From the NCBI GenBank assembly GCA_040506895.1, contig JBEVVY010000001.1:868001-932000 (forward strand): 64,000 bases of DNA, written 5' to 3'. Source of the DNA: Sedimenticola_A sp040506895. Its GTDB lineage: Bacteria > Pseudomonadota > Gammaproteobacteria > Chromatiales > Chromatiaceae. This document shows, piece by piece, positions 52,790 through 60,562 of the stretch. Numbering within the stretch: position 1 is the first letter of the stretch; each line of letters opens with the position of its first letter. A program made the position numbers and the translations under genes. The notes beneath the pieces were generated by a model that made no database searches, was not told the DNA's origin, and saw nothing but the letters and a program-made list of their open reading frames with translations.

Positions 52790-53908
52790 ATGACAGAATC
52801 CCAGGCAACAGCAGAGCTTCAGACCATGATGCGCTCCATCATCCAGCGCATCGCCACCGGTCCCGAGCTGAGTAAAGACATATCCACCGACGAGGCCAGG
52901 ATGGGTATGCAGGCGATCCTCGAAAACGCCGTCGATCCCGTACAGGCGGCCATCTTTTTCATCGCCCTGCGCATGAAGCGGGAGACCGACGACGAGAACA
53001 AGGGGGTACTCGAGGCGATCCGCGAGGCCACCCATTCCGTGACTGCCGATGTGGACGAGGTGGTGGATATCGTCGACCCTTACGATGGCTACAACCGCTC
53101 TCTCTCGCCCTCCCCGTTCCTGCCGCCGGTACTGGCGGCCTGCGGCGTCCCCGCCTTCTCCCACGGACTGAAGGCTGTCGGGCCGAAGTACGGCGTCACC
53201 CACCGCTACGTCTGGGAAGCCCTCGGCCTGGATGTGGATCTCAGCCCCGCAGCGGCGGCCGAGCGCCTCGCCGATCCGGAACTGGGCTGGGCCTACGTGG
53301 ACCAGAGAATGTTCTGCCCCAAGCTGCATGACCTGCTTCCCCTGCGCGAGAAGATGATCAAGCGCCAGGTCCTCACCACCGTCGAGGTGCTGCCCAAGGC
53401 GATCTCCGGCAGAAAGAAGACCCACCTGGTCACCGGTTACGTGCACAAGCCCTACCCGCCCAAATACGCCACCCTTGCCCGCCATGTCGGCTACAACTCC
53501 GCCCTGCTGGTGCGGGGAGTCGAAGGAGGCGTGATCCCCTCCCTGCGCCAGGCGGGCAAGTGTTTCTTCTACCAGGATATGGGCGAACTCCAGGAGTTGG
53601 ACCTCGATCCCACGGCCATCGGGATCGAACAGACCGTGCGCATCACGCCGCTGCCGGAGAACCTGCCGACGGCCAACCGGCCCGGTGACGAAATTGCCAT
53701 CTCGGTGGATACCGAGGCCACCGCACAGGCGACAGCGGATGCCGGCATGGCGGCACTGAAGGGTGAAAAGAGCTCGACCTACGACGCCCTGGTCTACAGC
53801 GCGAGCCTGATCCTGATGCAGACCGGCAGGGTGAAGAGCATGAATGAAGGCGCTGCCATGGTCCGCGAGGTGCTCGACAGCGGTGCAGCGGCAAGCCGCA
53901 TCCGTTGA
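52790..53908 (+). CDS. TrpD-like phosphoribosyltransferase homologue with altered PRPP loop
   Basis: 372 residues. The N-terminal helical bundle and the following fold read like anthranilate phosphoribosyltransferase: ISTDEARMGMQAILENAVDPVQAAIFFIAL, then VLAACGVPAFSHGLKAVGPKYG and EALGLDVDLSP. The PRPP-binding GTGGD-type loop, expected about residues 96-102, is replaced by DPYDGYN, so synthesis of phosphoribosyl anthranilate is unlikely. A second family motif follows in VDQRMFCPKLHDL. It is the first gene of an operon with a Rieske ferredoxin (12 bases apart) and a small protein. The substrate is unknown. Confidence 0.7.
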   Translation: MTESQATAELQTMMRSIIQRIATGPELSKDISTDEARMGMQAILENAVDPVQAAIFFIALRMKRETDDENKGVLEAIREATHSVTADVDEVVDIVDPYDGYNRSLSPSPFLPPVLAACGVPAFSHGLKAVGPKYGVTHRYVWEALGLDVDLSPAAAAERLADPELGWAYVDQRMFCPKLHDLLPLREKMIKRQVLTTVEVLPKAISGRKKTHLVTGYVHKPYPPKYATLARHVGYNSALLVRGVEGGVIPSLRQAGKCFFYQDMGELQELDLDPTAIGIEQTVRITPLPENLPTANRPGDEIAISVDTEATAQATADAGMAALKGEKSSTYDALVYSASLILMQTGRVKSMNEGAAMVREVLDSGAAASRIR

Positions 53909-53919
53909 GGGAACAGACC

Positions 53920-54234
53920 ATGAGCGATACCTGGACAGCCGCCGCCGATATCGACGAAATCGCCCCCGGCCAGATGAAACGGGTGGAGATATCAGGCACC
54001 CGTATTCTGCTGGCCAATGCGGAGGGGGAGTACTACGCCGTCTCCGACACCTGCAGCCACGAGGATGCCTCGCTCTATCTCGGCTGCCTGGAGGGTGATA
54101 GGATCAAGTGCTCCCTGCACGGCGCACGCTTCAGCCTGAAGAGCGGTGAAGCCCTGGATGAACCGGCAGACGAACCCATAGCGACCTACGCCGTTAAAAT
54201 CGAAGACAATCGAATCTGGATCAAGAACCCATGA
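53920..54234 (+). CDS. Rieske-type [2Fe-2S] ferredoxin
   Basis: 104 residues from the ATG at 53920 (GAGGGAA upstream). The Rieske motif is complete: CSH (Cys45, His47) and CSLH (Cys64, His67), an NirD/BphF-like small ferredoxin. There is no signal peptide or TM, so it is cytoplasmic and likely carries electrons for an oxygenase or reductase. It is sandwiched between the TrpD-like gene and a small gene, with a 4-base overlap at its end, suggesting they act together. Confidence 0.88.
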   Translation: MSDTWTAAADIDEIAPGQMKRVEISGTRILLANAEGEYYAVSDTCSHEDASLYLGCLEGDRIKCSLHGARFSLKSGEALDEPADEPIATYAVKIEDNRIWIKNP

Positions 54235-54515
54235 GTGACAGCAGCAAAGAGCGTGAAATCCTGATGGTGATGCGCAAGGTACTGGCCAGCATCATCAAGG
54301 ACACCACCCCACCTCCCGGCACACGCCACCCCCTGTCCGACAGGACCATCGAGGATGTACGCATGTGCCTGGGGCTGATCAGCGCCCGTGAGCGCGAACT
54401 GGCCGATGCGGCAGGCGCGGTGGTGGAGAAGCCCTACTTCGTGGACCAGCAGCCCACCAGCAACGTCGTCTCGATCAACAACATCGGCAAAGCGGACAAA
54501 GAGGATACCGAATAG
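54231..54515 (+). CDS. small unknown protein in TrpD-like/Rieske operon
   Basis: 94 residues. The start overlaps the Rieske stop by 4 bases (ATGA). The N-terminus is helical (EREILMVMRKVLASIIKDT) and includes PPPGTRHPLSDRTIEDVRMCLGLISARERELADAAG. The C-terminus is polar. No motif, no signal peptide. Family unknown; its conserved partner may be the Rieske protein. Confidence 0.65.
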   Translation: MSDSSKEREILMVMRKVLASIIKDTTPPPGTRHPLSDRTIEDVRMCLGLISARERELADAAGAVVEKPYFVDQQPTSNVVSINNIGKADKEDTE

Positions 54516-54603
54516 CCCTGGCTGAAGATTTCCCTGTGATCTTTGCCGCGCACTGTGTACCCTGTGCGCAAAGTTGTTATGAAACACAGGGTTTACAGAC
54601 ACC

Positions 54604-55095
54604 ATGCAGATCGAAAAATACCGCGCCGTAGTACTCAATTACACCGCCCGGGACGACTCCGGCGAAGTGATCGACAGTTCAGAGGTTGATGGTCCCATCC
54701 GTTATATTCACGGCACCGAGGACCTGATTCCCGGCCTTGAAAATGCTCTCGAGGGCCGCGAACAGGGTGAGAAGCTGAGCGTCGATGTTCCCGTTGCCGA
54801 CGCTTACGGCCCCCGCGACGACAAGCTGGTGGAAGCGGTACCCCGGGCCAATTTCGAAGGTGTCTCCAACATCAGCACCGGCATGAAGTTCCAGACCGAG
54901 ATGGATGACGGCACGCCGATGATCGTCACCGTGACCGCGGTTGACGACATGCATGTCACCGTCGACGGCAATCACCCACTGGCAGGCAAGAACCTCCATT
55001 TCGAACTGGAGATCGTGGAAGTGCGTGACGCCACGTCAGAGGAGATCGAGCACGGCCACGTGCACGAGGATGGCGGCAGCTGCAGTATCCACTAG
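54604..55095 (+). CDS. slyD: FKBP-type peptidyl-prolyl isomerase, SlyD-like
   Basis: 163 residues. FKBP/IF layout of SlyD: YTARDDSGEVIDSSE, LIPGLENALEGREQGEKL (the FKBP loop), PVADAYGPRD, then the insert-in-flap domain and HPLAGKNLHFELEIVEVR. The C-terminal tail has HGHVHEDGG and a single Cys, a short metal-binding tail. It acts as a folding catalyst and chaperone; SlyD also supplies nickel to hydrogenase, which fits the hydrogenase cluster at 20-26 kb (inference). Confidence 0.9.
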   Translation: MQIEKYRAVVLNYTARDDSGEVIDSSEVDGPIRYIHGTEDLIPGLENALEGREQGEKLSVDVPVADAYGPRDDKLVEAVPRANFEGVSNISTGMKFQTEMDDGTPMIVTVTAVDDMHVTVDGNHPLAGKNLHFELEIVEVRDATSEEIEHGHVHEDGGSCSIH

Positions 55096-55100
55096 AGACC

Positions 55101-56558
55101 CTAGGGAATAGTTGCCAACACCCGCACCAACAGCTCCCAGAATCGGGACACGGTACTGATCTGCACCCGTTCATCCGGTGAATGGGGATATCGTATGGTG
55201 GGACCGAAAGAGATCATGTCCCAGTCCGGGTAGGTGGCACCGAGAATTCCACACTCCAGTCCTGCGTGAATGCCACCCACCTCGGCATCACTGCCGAAGC
55301 AATCCCTGTAGGCCCCGAGTACGGTCTGCAGTACAGGCGATTCGGGGTTGGGCCGCCAACCCGGGTAGTGACCGTCGAAAGTGGTTTGCGCCCCGGCCAG
55401 GTTGAACAGGGATTCGATGGCGCTGCAGATCATATCCCTGGCCGTATCCACAGAGCTTCGCACCAGGTTGTACACCTGGATTCGACCGCCCTCCGCCTTG
55501 ACGATCGCCAGGTTGGTGGAGCTCTCCACCAGCCCCGGCATGGTATCACTCATGCGCATTACACCGTGGGGACAGGCATTCACCAGGTCGATCAGCTTCT
55601 GCTGTGATTCGTTGTCCATGCAGTTCGACGGCGCCTCCACCGGTTCCAGTGAGAGCGTCACGCCATCATCGGTCCCGGCGAGCTCTTTTGCGTAGATCTC
55701 CCGGTACGTCTCCACAAGCGCCCTGAGTTCCGCCTCACGTCCCGTCTCGACCAACAGCCTGGCGAAGGCCTCCCTGGGAATGGCGTTGCGCAGGCTACCG
55801 CCATCGACCCGGGCGAGTGCTATCCCGCACTGTTTCCGCGCCTCGCCCAGCAGCCTGAAGAGCAACTTGTTGGCATTGCCGCGCCCGCGGTGGATATCGA
55901 CCCCGGAGTGGCCGCCCTTCAAACCGGTTACCGAGAGCTCAAGCGCGACCATCCCCTCCCTTGCCGCCACTTCCCGGTAGGACAATTCACTGTTGACGTT
56001 TGCGCCACCGGCACAACCGATACAGAGAACCCCCTCGTCCTCCGAATCCATGTTGATAAGGATCTCACCACTCAGCAGACCGGGTGCAAGCCCGAATGCC
56101 CCTGCCATGCCATCCTCTTCGTTGCTGGTGAAGAGCGCCTCGACAGGACCGTGTTCCAGGTCTGTCGATTCCAGTACCGCCATGGCCGCCGCGACCCCGA
56201 TACCGTTGTCCGCACCCAGGGTGGTCCCATCCGCCAGCACCCAGTCACCTTCGACACGGGTCTTGATCGGATCCCGTGCAAAATCGTGGGACGAGCCCGC
56301 ATTGGCCTGGGGCACCATGTCCAGGTGGCCTTGCAGAATCACCCCCTTTCGCCCCTCCATGCCCGCGGTAGCGGCCTTGCGCACGATAATATTTCCATGG
56401 GCGTCCCGCTCGGACTCCAGGCCCAGGTCATCGGCAAAATCGAGGATCAGCTGCTGTACAGCCTCTTCGTGGTGGGAGGGCCTTGGTGTCCCGGTCAGGC
56501 GATGGAAATTTTTCCAGAGCAGTCCCGGCTCCAGGTTGTAGATCTCGGTAGGGTTCAT
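55101..56558 (-). CDS. pepD: aminoacyl-histidine dipeptidase
   Basis: 485 residues, the usual length. M20 metallopeptidase motifs: LQGHLDMVPQA (metal ligand and catalytic Asp), TLGADNGIG, and later EEDGMAGAFGL with catalytic Glu and metal ligand. It hydrolyses Xaa-His and other dipeptides in the cytoplasm. It is convergent with slyD (6 bases apart). Confidence 0.92.
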   Translation of the reverse strand: MNPTEIYNLEPGLLWKNFHRLTGTPRPSHHEEAVQQLILDFADDLGLESERDAHGNIIVRKAATAGMEGRKGVILQGHLDMVPQANAGSSHDFARDPIKTRVEGDWVLADGTTLGADNGIGVAAAMAVLESTDLEHGPVEALFTSNEEDGMAGAFGLAPGLLSGEILINMDSEDEGVLCIGCAGGANVNSELSYREVAAREGMVALELSVTGLKGGHSGVDIHRGRGNANKLLFRLLGEARKQCGIALARVDGGSLRNAIPREAFARLLVETGREAELRALVETYREIYAKELAGTDDGVTLSLEPVEAPSNCMDNESQQKLIDLVNACPHGVMRMSDTMPGLVESSTNLAIVKAEGGRIQVYNLVRSSVDTARDMICSAIESLFNLAGAQTTFDGHYPGWRPNPESPVLQTVLGAYRDCFGSDAEVGGIHAGLECGILGATYPDWDMISFGPTIRYPHSPDERVQISTVSRFWELLVRVLATIP

Positions 56559-56662
56559 TGGCAGCAGGTTTCAGCGTAAGGCAACAGGTATGCAATGGTA
56601 GCAGTTTCCGCACCCTGTTGATCCCTGCTCCGATTATGGATTCTGGGATCAGTGATCGATTA

Positions 56663-57607
56663 TCAATCCACTGTAAAAACCCCGGTATCCGGATGAAAAG
56701 CGTACCAGGCGAACCAGAACGACATGATTGCGGGAAACTCATTGCCCCGGGTATCGGTCACCCGTGCACTGTTGCTGGCGTCATCGAAGTGCACCACCAG
56801 CTGTTTACCTGCCACCTCGTCCGCCACGCGACCGGAAGTCTGGCTCAGTTCGGCGAAGGGATACGCCTTGAACTGCCCATCGACCTCCACACCCAGCACC
56901 CTCTCCTTCGGGTGGTATCTGCGGTCCTTGTGCTTCACCGGGAACCACACGCCATGGCTGTCCTCGTATCCCGCATAGGGATCCTGCCCGTAGTCCCGGC
57001 TGTAACCGGTATCCCGTGACAGTACCAGGCTATCCGGATAGCGGTTGTGCCACTCCTCCCAGGTGGTTTGGATCAGTGGCAACATCTTCAGCCGCTTGCC
57101 GGTCATGGGACCAGCAACCGCCCTGGACATGATCTGGGACCAGAGAGACTCGCTCTGGCGGTCGTAGAGCAGCACATCGCTGTTGTAGAGAAGCCCCGAG
57201 ACGCCAAAGGTCACATCCTTTCCGTTTATGTGCGCGTCATAGGCAACGCCGCTGCCGCACAAGGGGCAGTAGGTGACCACGACGGCACTGCCGTCGAAAC
57301 GGTCGTTTACGATCTCGTGCCAGTTCATGATGCTCACGGGATAGGCCTTGGCGACACCGTTATGCACCAGGCCGAGAACGCGGGCTCTACCTTCCGGAGC
57401 CTCTTTATCACCCGTCGAAAGGAAACGGGGCTCGTCGATAGAGGGGATACCATCCCTTGGCGGCCCGCCGGAATGTATCTCATCCGGGGGGATCAGGGCG
57501 GTGGCCTCGTCTACCTCGAACCCGTTGAACGACTCGGTCCACTTGTAACCGGCGTAGGCTGAAACGCCCACGAGAATGGCACTCAAGAAAAGGGTTGTCC
57601 GCCGCAC
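56663..57607 (-). CDS. DUF3179 exported protein
   Basis: 314 residues. An N-terminal signal/TM segment (TLFLSAILVGVSAYAGY) precedes the DUF3179 core: PVSIMNWHEIVND, TYCPLCGSGVAYD (two Cys), FGVSGLLYNSDVLLYDR, SLWSQ. Function of the family is unknown; the CPLCG motif may bind metal or be redox-active. It is followed by pepD on the same strand, 105 bases away. Confidence 0.88.
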   Translation of the reverse strand: MRRTTLFLSAILVGVSAYAGYKWTESFNGFEVDEATALIPPDEIHSGGPPRDGIPSIDEPRFLSTGDKEAPEGRARVLGLVHNGVAKAYPVSIMNWHEIVNDRFDGSAVVVTYCPLCGSGVAYDAHINGKDVTFGVSGLLYNSDVLLYDRQSESLWSQIMSRAVAGPMTGKRLKMLPLIQTTWEEWHNRYPDSLVLSRDTGYSRDYGQDPYAGYEDSHGVWFPVKHKDRRYHPKERVLGVEVDGQFKAYPFAELSQTSGRVADEVAGKQLVVHFDDASNSARVTDTRGNEFPAIMSFWFAWYAFHPDTGVFTVD

Positions 57608-57797
57608 GGTGATCTCCTCTCAGCGTCTCTGGTTTATAGACCCTGATAAGTGAGACCGCGACCCGGGTGTGATTATTTCAGCTGCAGGTGTCCCCACCCG
57701 GCGATCTCCGGGAGGAAGAGAAGAGATTTGAACTGATGCTTGCCTGGCTCGTCATGAGCGGGTTGCCGGGATTCGGTCATTCCCGACAGCCACTGAC

Positions 57798-58019
57798 TCA
57801 ATGGTCCATTGCAAGGGGGGCGGTGTAGTAGAGCTCTTTCTGAACCGACTTCAGCTCATCTTCGCTCTCCAGGGAGACCCACTTGTTGTGCTTGCAGTCA
57901 CGATACTGGAGCTTGCCGGTTCGGCGGCAGGTACGTACCAGAACTCCCTTGTTGAGCGAGGTCTCCCAGAGGGACTCTTCTTTTCTTTTGAATATTCTGC
58001 CTAACATTCCCTTGTCCAT
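57798..58019 (-). CDS. small unknown basic protein
   Basis: 73 residues. Sequence begins MDKGMLGRIFKRKEESL. The central part CRRTGKLQYRDCKHNKWVSLE contains two Cys. No signal peptide. The start could also be the ATG at 58007. Family unknown. Confidence 0.5.
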   Translation of the reverse strand: MDKGMLGRIFKRKEESLWETSLNKGVLVRTCRRTGKLQYRDCKHNKWVSLESEDELKSVQKELYYTAPLAMDH

Positions 58020-58320
58020 CCTTCATTGTTGTTAGACCTGGAATTGTAGATTCTGCGGCCAGATGCAGACCAGTGGAAAAGCGTGATTTCAGAAATTTCC
58101 TACACAGAATCGGCGGAACTTTCCCCAACCACAGCAACAAGATAGAATCATATTCCCATGCAATACATTAATGGTGTGCCGATCAACTGGTTGCAGATGA
58201 CCCCAAGCAAAAAAACCTCACAAATTTAATGCCTGTGCTGTTTTTCACCCGCGACCATTCCAGTATCCTATGCACTCCTTCAACCATGTGCGGTTTCTTC
58301 AACCAGGTAAGTAGCAGTAT
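58020..58320. other. 301-base gene-free stretch
   Basis: No coding frame, hairpin or recognised site is seen. The leftward promoter of the small gene and the rightward promoter of the kinase-like gene must both lie here. Confidence 0.4.
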
Positions 58321-58857
58321 ATGAATATCGTCCTGATCGGCATGCGAGGTGCCGGTAAATCCAATATCTCACGCCGCCTCTCGGTAATGACAAAGTGGCC
58401 GGTGCTCTCCACCGACCTGCTGATCGAGTACGAAAACGGCGGACGCACCATTCCCGAGATCATCGCTGACAGCGATGGTGACTGGCGCAGTTTCCGGGAG
58501 ATGGAGTTCGAGGTCGTGAGGAAGATATCCCGACTGGACAACACCATCATCGATTGTGGTGGCGGCATCGTGGTGGATCTGGACGAGAACGGTAACGAGA
58601 TCTTCAGCGAGCGGAAGATCGAGCTGCTGCGACAGAACGGCACCATCGTCTGGCTGAAGGGGGATATCGCCCGCCTGGCCGCCAAGGTTCAGGGCGACCC
58701 GAACCGACCGGCCCTGGATGCGGTGCGCTCCGCGGAGGAGCTGATGCATCGCCGCCTCCCGTTCTACGAGCAGGCAGCCGACCTGATCATGGACCTGGAG
58801 ACGAAGAAACGGAAGAAGATCGCCAAGATGATCGCCAGGACCCTGGTGGGCCTATAA
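58321..58857 (+). CDS. shikimate-kinase-like protein
   Basis: 178 residues. Walker A GMRGAGKS (7-14), then STDLLI (Asp32), FREMEFEV (Arg58 before Glu), and the CGGGIVV loop (about 79-85). All are shikimate kinase motifs. The shikimate-binding Asp and Arg residues appear present. The product would be shikimate 3-phosphate, in the cytoplasm, but the neighbours are not aromatic-synthesis genes, so a paralogous role cannot be excluded. Confidence 0.75.
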   Translation: MNIVLIGMRGAGKSNISRRLSVMTKWPVLSTDLLIEYENGGRTIPEIIADSDGDWRSFREMEFEVVRKISRLDNTIIDCGGGIVVDLDENGNEIFSERKIELLRQNGTIVWLKGDIARLAAKVQGDPNRPALDAVRSAEELMHRRLPFYEQAADLIMDLETKKRKKIAKMIARTLVGL

Positions 58858-58859
58858 CG

Positions 58860-58897
58860 AAAAACCGGCCTTCCGCGCCAAAGCACGGAAGGCCGGT
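58860..58897 (-). terminator. terminator of the small gene at 58909
   Basis: 12-base stem ACCGGCCTTCCG/CGGAAGGCCGGT with a 10-base loop; on the minus strand it is followed by a T-run. On the plus strand it directly follows the kinase-like gene stop, but the T-run is missing there. Confidence 0.85.
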
Positions 58898-58908
58898 CGG
58901 TTCAGTAA

Positions 58909-59118
58909 TCAGGCGAACAGGTCTATGTTCTGGCCAACCTTGGAGTCAGACTGACGGGCCTCCGCCGGCTCCTCGATCGCTTTGATCAGCTGCTGAGCGA
59001 TCTGCTCCTGCTGATCGAGGTTCTCGCGCTGAACGCCGACTGCAAAGGCTTGTCTCGCTGGGTCCGAGCTGTTGGCCACCTGGGCCACTTGAGTTGTTGA
59101 AACGCCAGCAATCTGCAT
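58909..59118 (-). CDS. small unknown protein, possibly motility-linked
   Basis: 69 residues, starting MQIAGVSTTQVAQVANS and continuing with a polar helix (ENLDQQEQIAQQLIKAIEE). The ribosome site (GAGAGGTAG) is good and a strong terminator follows, supporting expression. Size and an N-terminal MxIA start resemble YjfB-type motility proteins, but similarity is weak. It lies next to a MotY-like gene. Confidence 0.6.
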   Translation of the reverse strand: MQIAGVSTTQVAQVANSSDPARQAFAVGVQRENLDQQEQIAQQLIKAIEEPAEARQSDSKVGQNIDLFA

Positions 59119-59231
59119 AGCTACCTCTCAATAATTACCTTACATAACAGGCATCGGCTGGTTTGCGGATTTCTTTAAGCCAATTAAAGCATCAGTTGAC
59201 GAAAAAATCCCGTACCCGGGGATTTATTTTA

Positions 59232-60125
59232 CTATCTCTTTTTTGAAGCTGTTTTGCCGCCCATGATCAGGCGAACCTCGACCCGTCGGTTTGCCGCCCT
59301 GCCCTTGGCCGTGCGGTTGCTCACCTTGGGACGGCTCTCGCCATAGGCCTTCACCTTCAGCCGGTCTGCCGAAACCCCCTGTGAGGCCAGGTAATCCGCC
59401 ACCTGCCTGGCCCGCTTGTCAGAGACTTTTCTATTTGAGGATCTTCTTCCAATATTGTCCGTATGTCCATGAATATGAACGATATAGTGATCTGGTGATG
59501 CATTCACATACCTGGCTATCTTATCCAGCTCCTGCTTCATACTCTGAGAGGGCTGCATCTGGCCGGACCGATACCTGAACTCCTTGAACCTGACATCCTC
59601 GAGGGTATAGGGGAGCAGCCCGGAAACGCACTCCTGGAACTCAGAAAAGGATTTCTGGAAATTCACCGGACTGACCACAGCCCGGGCGCGGCGATTCTTC
59701 AGACGCCAGTCGTCGTGCTCGACCGCACAACCCCAGCCCCGCTTGAGGGCGTCCAGCAACCACTCGCTCTGCTCTGTATCGGCCCTTACGGGGGTTCTAC
59801 CCTTGGCCAGGGTGATCTCGACCGGCTCGGCAGTCCTCGCCCCGTGTATCCAGGCCGGGGGCATCTCCTTGAGCAGCGCCTTACCCTCGTTCGGATTGCG
59901 CTTTACAGCCTCGATGCTGAATCCCAGGGGTTTTCCCGCCCGCTGCTCGAAGCTGGCCGTTCCGTACCCCGGAATCTCGTGGCGTAGGGTGCAGACCATG
60001 GGCGTTCCCGAGAACGCCCACTCGGCCTGGTGTATATCGGCCACGAACTCGTCCACCCCCATCTCTGCCGACAGGGCGACCGGGGTTACGAATAGAAGAA
60101 ACCAGCGCCACATATTGAGATCCAT
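59232..60125 (-). CDS. motY: MotY-like OmpA-family protein
   Basis: 297 residues from the ATG at 60125 (AGGAGAGAG upstream); the open frame reaches 60389 but would include the btuB-side leader. Signal peptide MDLNMWRWFLLFVTPVALSA. The N-terminal domain has the MotY pattern (AEWAFSGTPMVCTLRHEIPGYG, AGKPLGF), and the C-terminal domain is OmpA-like peptidoglycan-binding (HIHGHTDNIG, SDKRARQVADYL, GESRPKVSN, RRVEVRL). MotY forms the T-ring of sodium-type flagellar motors and binds peptidoglycan. No stator genes are in the window. Confidence 0.85.
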   Translation of the reverse strand: MDLNMWRWFLLFVTPVALSAEMGVDEFVADIHQAEWAFSGTPMVCTLRHEIPGYGTASFEQRAGKPLGFSIEAVKRNPNEGKALLKEMPPAWIHGARTAEPVEITLAKGRTPVRADTEQSEWLLDALKRGWGCAVEHDDWRLKNRRARAVVSPVNFQKSFSEFQECVSGLLPYTLEDVRFKEFRYRSGQMQPSQSMKQELDKIARYVNASPDHYIVHIHGHTDNIGRRSSNRKVSDKRARQVADYLASQGVSADRLKVKAYGESRPKVSNRTAKGRAANRRVEVRLIMGGKTASKKR

Positions 60126-60269
60126 ATTATTTTTCTCTCTCCTGCTATCTGCATCGTCCGGTGGGCGGATTTCTTGACCTCCGAGCCCTCCCGAGCGGTA
60201 GCACCCGGGTACTGGCACGCGGCCGAATTGACTTGGACCTGCGGTCAAACTACAGTACCCCTTCCTTAA

Positions 60270-60455
60270 CAGGTGTCCTGCAAATTCTCTGTTTGCTGGA
60301 TGAAACGGGAAGCCGGTGAGCCCCAGGGCGATTCCGGCGCTGCCCCCGCAACGGTAATTGAGAAAAAGCTGAGCAGAAAGCCACTGCACGTCAGTGTGGG
60401 AAGGCGCTCAGCCTGGGTAACCACCCTCTCATAAGCCCGGAGACCGGCCTGCTAA
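60270..60455 (+). promoter_or_regulatory. cobalamin riboswitch upstream of btuB
   Basis: Conserved B12-riboswitch elements occur in order: AACGGGAAGCCGGTG near 60302, GCTGCCCCCGCAACGG near 60340, AAGCCACTG near 60377, TGGGAAGGC near 60397 and CCGGAGACCGGCCTG near 60437-60451. The btuB start lies 108 bases beyond. Binding of adenosylcobalamin should switch off expression. The outer limits are approximate. Confidence 0.9.
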
Positions 60456-60562
60456 GCAACGATGGTGCAGCGGCGGGCGGCAACCTGTGATTTTCACACC
60501 TCCCCCCTGCTCCTCTCTCTCAATCCAGCGCGCGGGTGTGCGCACAAAGAGGAGTCAAACAT

